Source: Verrucomicrobiia bacterium (GTDB taxonomy: Bacteria > Verrucomicrobiota > Verrucomicrobiia > Verrucomicrobiales > Akkermansiaceae). From it: a stretch of DNA of 64,000 nucleotides. The notes beneath the pieces were generated by a model, which did not search any database, was not told the DNA's origin, and saw nothing but the letters and a program-made list of their open reading frames with translations. Positions 17,597-27,095 of the stretch are shown here, piece after piece (positions within the stretch are counted from its first letter, which is position 1; each line of letters starts with the position of its first letter). A program made the position numbers and the translations under genes. The stretch is from positions 30,101 through 94,100 of the forward strand of contig JAUIJD010000011.1 in assembly GCA_030431475.1 (NCBI GenBank), given 5' to 3'.

Positions 17597-17971
17597 TCAG
17601 AACCTCCCGGTCGCCAGCAGGACGAGTGTGCAGGCCCGCTGCACCGCGATCCCGGCGGCGGCGAGTTCGGCCTCCAGCTCCGGGTTCTCGGCGCCCGGGT
17701 TGACGAGGACGCGATCCGGCGCGAGAGCGGTCAGGGCCTCGCCCATATCCCGGGAAATCGCGGGACCGACGTAGAGGGTGACCGTGTCGATCGGTTGCGC
17801 CACCTCGCCGAGATCGGCCACGACCGGCTGCCCCTCGATCGCCTCGAGCCGCGGGTTGACGAGCACGACCTCATGCCCGGCCCGTTGGAGCGCCTTCATC
17901 GCCTGGTGGGCGTAGCGGTCCGGCTTGTCGCTGGCTCCGGCGATCACGACCCGCTGCGATTGGTTCTTCAT
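17597..17971 (-). CDS. CoA-binding domain protein (YccU-like, 124 aa)
   Basis: The start at 17969-17971 (MKNQSQRVVIAGASDKPDRY) gives the usual length of the single-domain family; upstream extension is low-complexity. A Rossmann-like CoA-binding fold: VVIAGASDKPDRYAHQAM, EVVLVNPRLEAIEGQPVV, DTVTLYVGP, then RVLVNPGAENPELEAELAAA and a C-terminal ACTLVLLATGRF. Members bind CoA through the glycine-rich loop; the biological role is unsettled. The gene is monocistronic. Confidence 0.85.
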   Translation of the reverse strand: MKNQSQRVVIAGASDKPDRYAHQAMKALQRAGHEVVLVNPRLEAIEGQPVVADLGEVAQPIDTVTLYVGPAISRDMGEALTALAPDRVLVNPGAENPELEAELAAAGIAVQRACTLVLLATGRF

Positions 17972-18092
17972 GGCGGGGTCATCCTCGACCGGAGCCGCCC
18001 CGGATCGCGAGTCGGGAATCCAGCTTCGGCAAGAGGGAGCGGCCCGCCCCGCCACGGGGGCATGCAGCTTCTGGTAAGGAAGGGGCCGTCGC

Positions 18093-19376
18093 GTGCGTTT
18101 GAGGGAGATTGCCGTGTCGTTCCCATTCCAGAATTCACGATCCCGGCCGGCTCCCTGGCTGGCGGGCGTCCTTTCGGTGTCGATGGGGTTCGTCGCCCGC
18201 GCCGAGGATCATTGGCCTCAGTTTCGTGGACCGACGGGGCGGGGCCACTCGACGGCGACGGAGGTGCCGCTGCAGTGGAATGGGGAGTCGGTGCTTTGGA
18301 AAACCCCGCTCAAGGGCGAGGGCCAGTCGTCGCCGGTGAGCTGGGGCGACCGGCTGTTCCTCACCGGCGCTTCGGACGACGGAGGGGAGCGGCACGTTAT
18401 CTGCCTGAGCCGGACCGACGGCACGATTTTGTGGGAGCGGACGGTTCCCTGCGGAGAGCCGGAGACGCCGCACGCCATGAATGGCTTCGCGACGCCGACC
18501 TGCGCCACCGATGGCGAGCGGGTGGTGGCCTTTTTCGGGCCGGCGGGAATCCACGCCTTCGATCTGGAGGGGGAGAAGCTGTGGTCGCGCGATCTCGGGT
18601 CGTTTCCGGGTCCGTGGGGCGTGGGAGCTTCGCCGGTGATCGTCGACGGGACGGTGATCCAGAACTGTGACCGGGAGGGGGCCTCGTCGCTGGTGGCGCT
18701 GGATCTGACGACCGGCGAGACGGTGTGGGAAACCGAACGCGAGCCGAAGCCGCGCGGCGGATGGAGCACGCCGATCGTGATCGAGGTGGCGGGCAAGCGG
18801 GAGCTGGTGCTCAACGGCGAGTTCGGCGTGCGCGGCTACGAGCTCGAAGCGGGGAAGGAGTTGTGGTTCTGCCAAGGCTTCAACGGGCGTGGGACGCCGG
18901 TTCCGGACTTCGCCGACGGGCGGCTGCACGTGGTCAACGGCAAGCGCGGCGACACCTATGCGGTTCGACCCGGTGGGCGCGGCGACGTGACGGCATCCCA
19001 CCGGCTCTGGCACACGCCGCGTCGGGTCGGCCGCGACCTGCCGTCGCCGGCGGTGGTCGACGGCTACGTGATCGTCGTTTCCATGAACGGCCGGGCGGCG
19101 TGCTACGAGGCGGAGACCGGCGAGCGCCTGTGGGAGGAGAAGCTGGGCGTGAAAGGCCAGTTCGCCGCCTCGCCCCTGGTGATCGACGGCCACGTGATGA
19201 TCCAGAATGTGTACGGGGGCGCCACGGTGGTCATCAAACCCGGACCGAAGCTGGAAATTGTCGGGATCAACGAACTCGGTGCCGAGGTGGACGAGGTGTT
19301 CCGCGCGACACTGGCGCCGATCCGGGGCCGGATCTTTTCGAGGTCGCTTTCGACGCTCTACTGCGTCGGCCGGTGA
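18093..19376 (+). CDS. Exported PQQ-like beta-propeller repeat protein (427 aa)
   Basis: GTG start at 18093 with AGGAAGGGG about 7 bases upstream; a second GTG at 18114 with GAGGGAG at 18101-18107 is equally plausible. A signal peptide (PAPWLAGVLSVSMGFVARA) leads into DHWPQFRGPTGRGHST, the standard opening of outer-membrane-assembly-like PQQ-binding propellers of this phylum. Blade repeats follow: SPVSWGDRLFLTGAS, GTILWERTVPCG, GASPVIVDGTVIQNCD, TGETVWETE, SPAVVDGYVIVVSMNGRAAC. These proteins form a periplasmic seven- or eight-bladed propeller; cofactor binding cannot be judged. An enzymatic role is unproven. Confidence 0.85.
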   Translation: MRLREIAVSFPFQNSRSRPAPWLAGVLSVSMGFVARAEDHWPQFRGPTGRGHSTATEVPLQWNGESVLWKTPLKGEGQSSPVSWGDRLFLTGASDDGGERHVICLSRTDGTILWERTVPCGEPETPHAMNGFATPTCATDGERVVAFFGPAGIHAFDLEGEKLWSRDLGSFPGPWGVGASPVIVDGTVIQNCDREGASSLVALDLTTGETVWETEREPKPRGGWSTPIVIEVAGKRELVLNGEFGVRGYELEAGKELWFCQGFNGRGTPVPDFADGRLHVVNGKRGDTYAVRPGGRGDVTASHRLWHTPRRVGRDLPSPAVVDGYVIVVSMNGRAACYEAETGERLWEEKLGVKGQFAASPLVIDGHVMIQNVYGGATVVIKPGPKLEIVGINELGAEVDEVFRATLAPIRGRIFSRSLSTLYCVGR

Positions 19377-19425
19377 CCGGTCGTGGGAAAGGTTCTCGTA
19401 CGGCTCGACTCCCGGAGCGATGGAT

Positions 19426-20091
19426 CTACTCCCATTCCTCACGCTTGAGGATCTCCAGCAGGCAGCGGTTGTCGCAGTCGGTCATGCGGATCCAGCCGAG
19501 TTGCAACCCGAGCAGCCCGACGACGAGGCCGCCGAGCAGCCCGCCGATGTGGGCCCAGTAGGCGACCAGGCCGCCACCGGTGACCACGCCGAACAGGTCG
19601 AAGCCGAACCAGGCGAGGATGATCCAGAAGGCCTTGCAGGAAAAGGTGCCGCCGCGGATGAGGAAGAACCAGAAGACGTAGATCCGGTTGAGCGGATACA
19701 TCGCGAGCACGACTCCGACGATGCCGTTGATCGCGCCGCTCGCGCCGATGGCGAGGCTGCCGTCCATGAGGTTGTGGACGGTGGCGGAAAGCAGGGTGGC
19801 GGCGAGGAACACCGCGAGGTACTTGAGGTTGCCGATGTTGGCGCAGACGGCGTTTCCGAAGACCCAGAGGAAGATCATGTTGCCGGCGAGGTGGATCAGG
19901 TCGGCATGCAGCAGGACGTGGCCGAGCAGCCCCGGCATTGAGAACCCGTCGAGGACCAGCGGATCGACCCACGCCGCCTCGCCGCCGAACAGCGCGGCCA
20001 GCGACACCAGAGAACAGGAGGCGACGATGAGCCAGTTCGCCCACGGTCGTTCCTGGATGAGGGTTTCGATCTCGTAGGGGATCAGGAGCAT
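19426..20091 (-). CDS. Rhomboid family intramembrane serine protease (221 aa)
   Basis: Six or seven hydrophobic helices with the rhomboid catalytic dyad: S118 in GASGAINGIVG and H181 in AHIGGLLGG. The HxxxN motif that stabilises the oxyanion is HLAGN (H67-N71) before the catalytic helix. It cleaves membrane-anchored substrates within the inner membrane. The C-terminus (CDNRCLLEILKREEWE) is cytoplasmic and charged. It is convergent with the PQQ-like propeller gene. The rhomboid call is firm; the substrate is unknown. Confidence 0.9.
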   Translation of the reverse strand: MLLIPYEIETLIQERPWANWLIVASCSLVSLAALFGGEAAWVDPLVLDGFSMPGLLGHVLLHADLIHLAGNMIFLWVFGNAVCANIGNLKYLAVFLAATLLSATVHNLMDGSLAIGASGAINGIVGVVLAMYPLNRIYVFWFFLIRGGTFSCKAFWIILAWFGFDLFGVVTGGGLVAYWAHIGGLLGGLVVGLLGLQLGWIRMTDCDNRCLLEILKREEWE

Positions 20092-20222
20092 GGATTCGAA
20101 ACTGGGCGGCGGGGGCTTCGATGGGAATGGGAAAGCGGGGGGCGGATTGGAACGAACGGCGGCGGGTGTGCCGTGATTCCGGACTTCCGCCGGGAATCGG
20201 ATGGCGGTGGAATGGGTGCGGG

Positions 20223-20906
20223 ATGGGCAGGACGGAGGATCCGACGGTATTCATCGCGCATCGCGAGGGGGCGTGCGCGGAGTGCGGGATGAAACTGGAC
20301 GGCGGCGAGTGGATCACACTGGTCGAGGGTGACGGCGGGGTGGCGGAGGCGTTCTGCCTGTCGTGCTCGGATCTGGATCACCTGGTGTTCCTGCCGCGTG
20401 GGGATGCCGCGCTGACGCGTCGGGCGGGGAAGCACTCGACGCTGCGGGCGGTGGTGGTGGAGTGGAACCGCCGGCGGAAGCGCTACGAACGGCAGGGGAC
20501 GTTGGTCGAGGAGGAGGCGCTGCGGCAGGCGGAGGAGGAATGCCTGGCGGATGCGGACGTGCGGGCGAGGACGGCGGAGCGGCGTCGGGAGCGGGACGCG
20601 GTGGCGGACCGCGAGTATGTGATCGATTTCACCCACGAGATCCTCAAGGCCTACCCGGGAGCGCCGCCGCCGCGGGCCGCCGAAATCGCGCTGCACGCGT
20701 GCCAGAAGCACAGTGGACGGGTCGGGCGCAGTGCGGCGGCCAAGGGCCTCGACCCGAAAACCATCACCCTGGCGGTGCGGGCGCACTTGCGGCACACGGC
20801 GACGAATTACGATGATCTCCTGATGGCCGGCGTGCCGCGCAAGGAGGCGCGGTGGCGGATCGCCGACGTGCTGGATGCGGCCGAGGCGGCGTGGAAGGCG
20901 GGCTGA
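20223..20906 (+). CDS. DUF2293 domain protein with N-terminal zinc-finger-like region (227 aa)
   Basis: The start at 20223 (MGRTEDPTVFIAHREGACAE) opens with a CxxC pair (ACAECGMKL) and a second pair (FCLSCSDLDHL), a likely zinc-binding knuckle. A coiled, charged helix around residues 75-130 leads to the C-terminal DUF2293 block (DFTHEILKAYPGAPPPRAAE, later AVRAHLRHTATNYDDLLMAG and RKEARWRIADVLDAAEAAW). DUF2293 proteins have no established biochemistry; they occur with nucleic-acid-linked genes in some bacteria. The longer frame to 20121 adds low-complexity sequence only. It is divergent from the rhomboid gene. Confidence 0.75.
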   Translation: MGRTEDPTVFIAHREGACAECGMKLDGGEWITLVEGDGGVAEAFCLSCSDLDHLVFLPRGDAALTRRAGKHSTLRAVVVEWNRRRKRYERQGTLVEEEALRQAEEECLADADVRARTAERRRERDAVADREYVIDFTHEILKAYPGAPPPRAAEIALHACQKHSGRVGRSAAAKGLDPKTITLAVRAHLRHTATNYDDLLMAGVPRKEARWRIADVLDAAEAAWKAG

Positions 20907-20916
20907 AAGGGGATGG

Positions 20917-20944
20917 AACCGCCAAGGCGCCAAGGTCGCCAAGT
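20917..20944 (+). repeat. Short GCCAAGG direct-repeat tract
   Basis: Just after the DUF2293 stop the sequence reads CGCCAAGGCGCCAAGGTCGC and then CAAG, three tandem 8-bp steps of CGCCAAGG. Such tracts are commonly dispersed in intergenic DNA of this group. No stem with a T tract is present, so I do not call it a terminator. The remainder of this 200-base gap up to 21108 holds the ribosome-binding site of the peroxidase gene. Confidence 0.4.
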
Positions 20945-21108
20945 CGGCATGGGAGGCTGGATCGTCTGAAAGGATGACGGCGGAGGATGTCGCCGACTTT
21001 TACCCGAGCTTAACCTGAAGGGCATGGGGGCTTAACGCGGTGGTCCCTTGATGGGGCACGACGAAGGATCCGGTTTCCCGAGTCGTGAGATCCAGAAAGG
21101 AGCCGAAC

Positions 21109-22854
21109 ATGAAACAACAAGCACCCATCCTCATCCTCATCGCCGCGACGGCGCTGCCCCTGCCCGCGCAGGAGCGCGGCGAACGGCGTCCGCCGATGGT
21201 GCCGCTGCCGCCGCGGCACCGCCTCGAGGCGGACCGACCGCCGCCCACTTCCGAGCAGGCCGCCGCGCCGGCCGGCTCGATCGAATTCCCCGCCGAGTTC
21301 CGCCGCATCGACGGCTACGGCAACCACCTCGATTTCCCCGACGTCGGCACACCGGGGCACCCGATGCGGAGACTGCTGCCGAACGACTATGCGGATGGGC
21401 TCGGCGAGCCGTCCGGCGGCGACCGTCCCTCCGCCCGGGCGATCAGCAATGCGGTCGCCTCCCAGGAGGTCACGGTCGAGAACGCCCGGGGGGCCACCGA
21501 CTTCCTGTGGCAGTGGGGACAGTTCGTCGATCACGACCTCGACGAGACGCCGGTGGCCGATCCGGCCGAGCCCCTCGACATCGGGGTGCCGGCGGGCGAC
21601 CCGTGGTTCGATCCCGACGGCAGCGGCCGGATCGTCATCGCCATGAACCGCTCGCATGGCGAGCCGGTCGACGGAGTGCGGCAGCAGATCAACGAGATCA
21701 CCGCCTTCATCGACGCCTCGAACGTCTACGGATCCGACGAGGAACGGGCCTACGCCTTGCGGCGGCTCGACGGCAGTGGCGGCCTGAAGACGACCGACAG
21801 CGTGCACGGCCCGCTGCTTCCCTACAACGACGGCGGCTTCGCCAACGCACCAGGCAGTTCGGCGGACTGGTTCCTGGCGGGGGACGTGCGGGCCAACGAG
21901 CAGGCCGGGCTGACGGCGATGCACACGCTCTTCGTGCGCGAGCACAACCACTGGGTGCGGGTGATGGGACGGGCGAACCCGGAGCTGTCCGAGGACGATC
22001 TCTATCAGTTCGCCCGGATGATCGTGGGCGCCGAGATGCAGCACATCACCTACACGGAGTTCCTGCCGCTGCTGCTCGGTCCGGAGGCGATCCGACCGTA
22101 TCGGGGTTTCCGCGACGAGGTCGACCCGACCATTGCCAACGAGTTCGCGACCGGCGCCTATCGGCTGGGTCACAGCCTGCTGCCGGAGATCGTGCGCCGC
22201 GTCGGTCCGGACGGAGAGACCATCGACGCCGGCGATCTGCCGCTGGCCGAGGCCTTCTTCGACCCGTCGTTGATCGAGGACCACGGCATCGATTCCATCC
22301 TGCGCGGGCTGGCATCGCAGCGCTGCTCGGAGCTCGACGGGATGCTGGTGGACGGCGTGCGCAATTTCCTCTTCGGCCCGCCGGGGGCGGGAGGCTTCGA
22401 TCTGGCGGCGTTGAACATCCAGCGCGGTCGTGACCACGGCCTGCCGTCCTACAACGCGACCCGGCGGGGCCTCGGGCTTCCTCCGGCGCGCGGCTGGCGA
22501 GACGTGAATCCGGATCCGGAGGTGCGCGCGCGTCTGGCGTCGGTCTACCGGTCGGTCGAAGAGATCGACCTGTGGGTCGGCGGCCTGTGTGAGCCGCATG
22601 TCCCCGGCGCGATGGTCGGGCCGGTGTTCCACCGCATCCTGGTGGACCAGTTCACCCGCCTGCGCGACGGCGACCGCTTCTGGTATGAGCAGGCGCTGCC
22701 GCCGGAGGTCCTGGAAATGGTCCGCCGCCAGCGGCTGTCCGACGTGATCCGCCGCAACACGCGGATCGGGGACGAGCTGCAGGACGACGTGTTCTTGATC
22801 GAAGTCCCCGGTGCGGCCGCGCCCCGGCGGCGCGTCCCGGGGAGGCGACGCTGA
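21109..22854 (+). CDS. Exported animal-type (peroxinectin-like) haem peroxidase (581 aa)
   Basis: The start at 21109 is supported by AAAGGAG at 21096-21102 (6 bases upstream) and the signal peptide MKQQAPILILIAATALPLPA. The core contains the animal haem-peroxidase signatures: FLWQWGQFVDHDLDETP (distal His, residues 133-148), ITAFIDASNVYGSDEERAYA (calcium-binding loop), FVREHNHWVRVM and AYRLGHSLLPE (proximal-side histidine), with NIQRGRDHGLPSYN later. It oxidises small substrates or halides with H2O2 in the periplasm or outside. No partner gene lies nearby; a terminator follows at 22893. Confidence 0.88.
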   Translation: MKQQAPILILIAATALPLPAQERGERRPPMVPLPPRHRLEADRPPPTSEQAAAPAGSIEFPAEFRRIDGYGNHLDFPDVGTPGHPMRRLLPNDYADGLGEPSGGDRPSARAISNAVASQEVTVENARGATDFLWQWGQFVDHDLDETPVADPAEPLDIGVPAGDPWFDPDGSGRIVIAMNRSHGEPVDGVRQQINEITAFIDASNVYGSDEERAYALRRLDGSGGLKTTDSVHGPLLPYNDGGFANAPGSSADWFLAGDVRANEQAGLTAMHTLFVREHNHWVRVMGRANPELSEDDLYQFARMIVGAEMQHITYTEFLPLLLGPEAIRPYRGFRDEVDPTIANEFATGAYRLGHSLLPEIVRRVGPDGETIDAGDLPLAEAFFDPSLIEDHGIDSILRGLASQRCSELDGMLVDGVRNFLFGPPGAGGFDLAALNIQRGRDHGLPSYNATRRGLGLPPARGWRDVNPDPEVRARLASVYRSVEEIDLWVGGLCEPHVPGAMVGPVFHRILVDQFTRLRDGDRFWYEQALPPEVLEMVRRQRLSDVIRRNTRIGDELQDDVFLIEVPGAAAPRRRVPGRRR

Positions 22855-22892
22855 GTGCCTTGTCAGAGTGTGTGTAAGGGAGGCAGCCACAG

Positions 22893-22926
22893 GGGGCCGT
22901 CCGCGGGGTGCCGCGGGCGGTCCTTT
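22893..22926 (+). terminator. Rho-independent-type terminator after the peroxidase gene
   Basis: GGCCGTCCGCGG (895-906) pairs with CCGCGGGCGGTCC (911-923) over a short loop, followed by TTT. It lies about 40 bases after the peroxidase stop and before the convergent MFS gene ends. Confidence 0.6.
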
Positions 22927-22942
22927 GGGGGGTGCGGCCCGG

Positions 22943-24313
22943 TCAGGCCGTGTCCTCGTCGAGGTGGATCTGCTTCGGTTTGACGAAGGGGATGATGAGG
23001 AGGAACAGCAGGCCGAGGCCGGAGTCGACGAGGAAGATCCTCCACAGCGACCAGTTCCACTTTTCGGTGTCCAGCGCCATGCCCTGCCAGAAGTAGGTGT
23101 AGGAGATGACCAGGTTGAGCATGGCCATGAGCGCGGTGAAATGGGTGCCGGCGATCTTCGGATTGACGATGTCCATGAAGAAGGCGGTGCGCACGCCGTA
23201 CATGAGTCCGTTGAAGACCGAGAAGACGATCCCGGCGATCCACCAGTAGTGGATGAGCTGTTCCTCGCGCGGCCATTGGCCGTCGACGGCCTCCGGCGGG
23301 TGGTCCCATCCGGCCTGCTTGAGCTGCCAGCCCATCCACAGGCCCGGGAGGATGGAGAGCACCGAGAAGGTGGCGAGCGTGACGCGGCGCCCGAGCCGGT
23401 CGGAGAGCCAGCCGCCGGAAAGGCAGGCGGGCACCCAGAAGGCGGTGCAGATGAGATTGAGGTTGGCCAGTTCGCCGTCGCCCATGCCGAGGCTGGGGGC
23501 GATGACAGTGGAGACGGTCATGCTCAGCGCCATGCCGCCGAAGGGAAGCAGGGCGAGGATGAAGCCGAGGAAGCCGCGGAGGGTGAGAAACACCGTGCGG
23601 AGCACCGTGAGAAGGTAGTCGACGATCTGGTCGCCGGCCGAGGTCAGGCCGGTGTCGCCGGGATCGGGCGCGGGGATCTCGCCCTCGGCCATTTCCCGGG
23701 CGGCGGACTTCTCGCAGATCAGGGTGATCACGCAGGTCAGGATCGCGAGCAGCAGGAAGGGGACGAGCAGGCTGGCCGTGCCGAAGCTGCCGGTCGCCTC
23801 CTTGAGCTTGAGCACGCCGGCGCCGCCGATGGCCTGCCCGGCCTGGGCCGCGCCGAACATGATGCCGTTCGCCAGGCCCCGTTCGTCCTTCTTGAGCACC
23901 GAGCAGGCGAGGGCGTCGATGGCGACGTCCTGCGTCGCGGCGAAGACGTTGTGGAGCAGCATCAGGGCGGTGAAGACACCGAGCCCGACGACCCCGGCCT
24001 CTGTGAATTCCGGCATCCGCAGCAGCGCCAGCGCGAGGCAGGCGAGCATGCCGGTCTGGGCGAAGACGATCCACTGCTTGCGGGCGCCGAAGCGGCGCAG
24101 GTGGAGGTTGTCGACCAGCGGCCCCATGACGAACTTCCACGACCACGGCAGCAGGATGGTGGCGGCGAAGGTCCCGAGGGCGGCGGCATCCATGCCGCGC
24201 CGCTTGAACTCGAGGGCCAGGGCGACGCCGGCGAAACCCTGTGGCAGGCCTTCGCTGAGGTAGAGTCCGCCGAAGGCGGTGAGGCGGCCGGTCTTGGTGC
24301 GGAGCAGGTTCAT
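22943..24313 (-). CDS. MFS transporter, AmpG-like (456 aa)
   Basis: Twelve hydrophobic segments in the usual two sets of six. The N-terminal GLYLSEGLPQGFAGVALALE and the ATQDVAIDALA helix are characteristic of the AmpG / acetyl-CoA transporter-like branch. Cytoplasmic loops carry conserved charges (GGWLSDRLGRRVTLA). In other bacteria AmpG imports muropeptides for recycling; here that is only a possibility. No peptidoglycan gene is adjacent. It is convergent with the peroxidase gene and separated from the metalloprotease upstream by a terminator. Confidence 0.82.
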   Translation of the reverse strand: MNLLRTKTGRLTAFGGLYLSEGLPQGFAGVALALEFKRRGMDAAALGTFAATILLPWSWKFVMGPLVDNLHLRRFGARKQWIVFAQTGMLACLALALLRMPEFTEAGVVGLGVFTALMLLHNVFAATQDVAIDALACSVLKKDERGLANGIMFGAAQAGQAIGGAGVLKLKEATGSFGTASLLVPFLLLAILTCVITLICEKSAAREMAEGEIPAPDPGDTGLTSAGDQIVDYLLTVLRTVFLTLRGFLGFILALLPFGGMALSMTVSTVIAPSLGMGDGELANLNLICTAFWVPACLSGGWLSDRLGRRVTLATFSVLSILPGLWMGWQLKQAGWDHPPEAVDGQWPREEQLIHYWWIAGIVFSVFNGLMYGVRTAFFMDIVNPKIAGTHFTALMAMLNLVISYTYFWQGMALDTEKWNWSLWRIFLVDSGLGLLFLLIIPFVKPKQIHLDEDTA

Positions 24314-24425
24314 GGAGATCGGATCGCCGTGGGGGCGATCGGGCGGTTCAAGCAGGTCGCGGTCCGTCTGTCACGATCGCGGCGCTCCTTTGCCGGATTT
24401 CCCACGCATCGCTGGGCAGCGCACG

Positions 24426-24455
24426 GAAAAGCCCCTGCGGATTGCTCCGCAGGGG
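24426..24455 (-). terminator. Terminator downstream of the Calx-beta metalloprotease gene
   Basis: CCCCTGCGG (432-440) and CCGCAGGGG (447-455) form a perfect 9-bp stem with a 6-base loop; on the minus strand the stem is followed by CTTTTCC. It lies about 50 bases after the stop of the gene at 24502. Confidence 0.7.
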
Positions 24456-24501
24456 CCGGCCATGGCTGAAAGCCGTCAGCCTTTTCTTCGGGGGAGGAGC
24501 T

Positions 24502-26925
24502 TCAGGGCGTCTGGCCTTCGATGGTGTAGGCGCCGAGCGAACCGTAGTCGGTGTAGCCGCCGTTCTGCGGGTCGCCCTTGCCGGTGCCTTTCACGTGGAG
24601 GTAGTAGGTGCCGGCCGAAGGCAGCGTCGCGACCGGGTTGGCGCGGACGATGTCGGGGTGGTTGTCGCTGGCCAGCAGGTTGCCGTTCGCGTCGCGGATC
24701 TCGGCCTCGAGGTCGACGTTCCAGCTCGGGTAGCCGGGCAGGACGAGGATCCCGACCTGGCCGCCGCCGGTGACGGTGAAGCTGAAGACATCGACGTCGC
24801 CGGCCTGGCCGATGATGCCGCTGCCGCTGACGATCAGGCCGTTGCGGTCGAGCGCGGTGGCCGCGCCGGAGCTGTCGGCGTGGTCGTCGGCGCGGTAGCC
24901 GAAGCCATTCTGGCCGGTGATGATGGCGAGGTCGTCCTCGGGATTGTCGGCGTTGAGGTATTCGCCCTTCGACCACTGGGTGAGGTAGCGGTAGTAGCCG
25001 ACGCCCATGATCGGCGCCCAGCCGGTCTCGCCGCTGCCGTGGCCCTGGTAGTAGGCCTCGCTCGGGTTGGTGCGGCCGTCGTGGCGCAGGCCGAGCGTGT
25101 GGCCGATCTCGTGCGAGCAGGCCTCGGCGATGTAGCTGCCGCTGTTGGACAGCATGTTGGAGAACACCCAGCAGGGTGTGTCGCCGGTCCAGGTGAAGGA
25201 GTCGAGGTAGGCGACCCCGCCGGCGGTGCCGTACCAGGCGCTGTCCGGCGTGATGATGCAGCGGATGCGGCGGTCGGCCGGGGCGGCGAGGTAGGCCGAC
25301 TCGTCGGTGGTGACGTTGATCTCGAAGGGAAGGAAGTCCTCGGCGACGCGCTTCCAGATGTCGCTCATGGCCGCGCTGCTGAAGGTGCCCGCAATGCCGC
25401 CGGCGACGATGGGGTTTCCGCCGTTCCATGGGGTGCCGCTGACCGTTTCGCCGTCCATGTCGAGGTAGGCCACGGCGGTGGCGCCGGGCAGGCTCTCGTG
25501 TGCCGGGACGTTGGTCGGCGCGCTGTCGTCGTTGACGATCAGGCAGCCGGCCGAGGTGACGTCGATGGGCGCGCCGGACGCGTTGGAAAGCACCAGTGAG
25601 AAGACCTCGGCGGGCTCGTAGTCGGTGTCACCGATCACCTGGACGTCGACGGTCTTGTCGGTCTCGCCCGGCAGGAAGGTGAGCGTGCCGGTGGTGCCGA
25701 GGTAGTCGGAGCCGTCGAGCGCGCTGCCGTCGGCGGTGGCGTAGTCGACGCTCACCGGACCTGCCGTGGCGACGGTGAGGCCGACGTGGAAGGTGGCGGT
25801 GGTGAGGCCGCTGTCGCCTTCGTTGACGACCGTGTTGGCGGTGGTGATCGCCGGGCCGAGGTCGTCGTCGATCACGGTGCCGGTGGCGCTGGCGGTGCCG
25901 AGCGTGGCGCCGGCGGGATTGCTCAGGGTCACGGTGAAGGTCTCGTCGCTCTCCGCCGCGGTGTCGGGGACGATGGGGATAGAGACCGTCTGCTGGGTCG
26001 TCCGCTTGGGAAAGACCACGGTGCCGCTGGTGGCGGTGTAGTCGTCGGGCGCGATGGCCGAGCCGTCGGCGGTCGCGTAGTCGACGCGGATCGCGTTCTT
26101 CTTGTCCGACGAGCTGAGCGTGAGCGTGAAGGTGATGGCGTTCGAACCGCCGGTGCCTTCGGTGACCGAGGCATCGGAGATGGAGACCGTGCGCCCTCCT
26201 CCGCCTCCGCCGCCGTTTCCGCCTCCCCCCCCTCCATTGCCGCCGCCGCCATTGCCATTGCCATTGCCATTGCCATTGCCGCCACGGCCTTCGGCGACCT
26301 CGGGTCCCGGGAGTCCCATGGCGACCAGGTCGCCGTCGTTTCCGACCATCGAGCAAATCAGGTCGCTGACCGGATGGCGCCGGGCGACGAGCCCGTCGCC
26401 GGATCGCCGGAACTCGTAGGCGACCGGGTCGTTTTCGTAGTAGAGCTGGGCGAGAAAGAAACCGGCGGCCTCGTTCTGCTGGACGATCAGCTCACCGGCC
26501 GGATCGCCGTCGATCTGCAGGTGGGTGACGCGGGTGCCGTCGGCCTGCACCGCGTCGTTCGACACGGTCGCGTCGAGCGCCGGGATGCGATCGGAGAGGT
26601 CGAGCCGAAGGCGGGCGCCGGGCCGGGTGTCGCGCAGGGCGGCGAAGGCCCGGCGGCGCAGTGGCACGGACGTGCGGCGGGCTTCCTGGGGGGAGTTGGC
26701 GTGGGGCTCCCACAGGTGCCCTTGCGGCGCGAGCAGCTCGTCGAGCGGGGCGCTGCGGACGGCCGCGGCCTCGAGGCGCTGGCGGGCCGGCGGGTCGCCG
26801 GCCAGGGCGTCGGGCCGGGCCGGGTGGCCCGTGGTCGGCGCCTCGTCGGAGGGCTTGAGGAACAGGGCGAGACCGGTGGCCGCAAGCGCGGCGCCGGAGA
26901 ACCAGAGGGAAGGTCGGGTGTTCAT
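24502..26925 (-). CDS. Exported zinc metalloprotease with two Calx-beta domains and Gly/Asn linker (807 aa)
   Basis: Signal anchor MNTRPSLWFSGAALAATGLA; residues 50-210 are a pro-region-like domain; residues 214-244 are a low-complexity (NG)n and poly-Gly linker; residues 246-355 and 359-465 are two Calx-beta domains (VDYATADGSA, then FTVTLSNPAGATLG and a second copy). The metzincin-type active site is HEIGHTLGLRH at 605-615. A C-terminal pre-peptidase PPC-like domain (DVDVFSFTVTGGG, LPSAGTYYLHVKGTG) ends the protein. It is a secreted calcium-dependent protease. The linker is encoded by a hexanucleotide microsatellite. The next gene upstream on the same strand is another large metalloprotease. 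Confidence 0.85.
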   Translation of the reverse strand: MNTRPSLWFSGAALAATGLALFLKPSDEAPTTGHPARPDALAGDPPARQRLEAAAVRSAPLDELLAPQGHLWEPHANSPQEARRTSVPLRRRAFAALRDTRPGARLRLDLSDRIPALDATVSNDAVQADGTRVTHLQIDGDPAGELIVQQNEAAGFFLAQLYYENDPVAYEFRRSGDGLVARRHPVSDLICSMVGNDGDLVAMGLPGPEVAEGRGGNGNGNGNGNGGGGNGGGGGGNGGGGGGGRTVSISDASVTEGTGGSNAITFTLTLSSSDKKNAIRVDYATADGSAIAPDDYTATSGTVVFPKRTTQQTVSIPIVPDTAAESDETFTVTLSNPAGATLGTASATGTVIDDDLGPAITTANTVVNEGDSGLTTATFHVGLTVATAGPVSVDYATADGSALDGSDYLGTTGTLTFLPGETDKTVDVQVIGDTDYEPAEVFSLVLSNASGAPIDVTSAGCLIVNDDSAPTNVPAHESLPGATAVAYLDMDGETVSGTPWNGGNPIVAGGIAGTFSSAAMSDIWKRVAEDFLPFEINVTTDESAYLAAPADRRIRCIITPDSAWYGTAGGVAYLDSFTWTGDTPCWVFSNMLSNSGSYIAEACSHEIGHTLGLRHDGRTNPSEAYYQGHGSGETGWAPIMGVGYYRYLTQWSKGEYLNADNPEDDLAIITGQNGFGYRADDHADSSGAATALDRNGLIVSGSGIIGQAGDVDVFSFTVTGGGQVGILVLPGYPSWNVDLEAEIRDANGNLLASDNHPDIVRANPVATLPSAGTYYLHVKGTGKGDPQNGGYTDYGSLGAYTIEGQTP
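26251..26280 (-). repeat. Hexanucleotide microsatellite (five ATTGCC units) inside the protease linker
   Basis: Five perfect ATTGCC units on the + strand, read on the coding strand as GGCAAT, encoding alternating Gly-Asn in the linker at residues 216-226. The unit is a multiple of three, so slippage would change linker length without a frameshift. Confidence 0.8.
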
Positions 26926-27095
26926 GATCGGGTCGGGGGCTGGGTCTGAAAGCCCGGATTCGCCGGACTTGCCCGATTCCTACACCGTCGCCATCGAAAG
27001 GATTCCCGCGGGCGGACGTTTTTCGGATGCCCGTGGCACGAAGCGTGTGCCAGCCGAACGTCGCTGCCCATGTCACCGGGGGCGCCCCCCTTCTC

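Noticed and set aside
20121..20222. Extended start of the DUF2293 protein
   Set aside because: The extra N-terminal 34 residues are low-complexity; the conserved cysteine pair follows the start at 20223.
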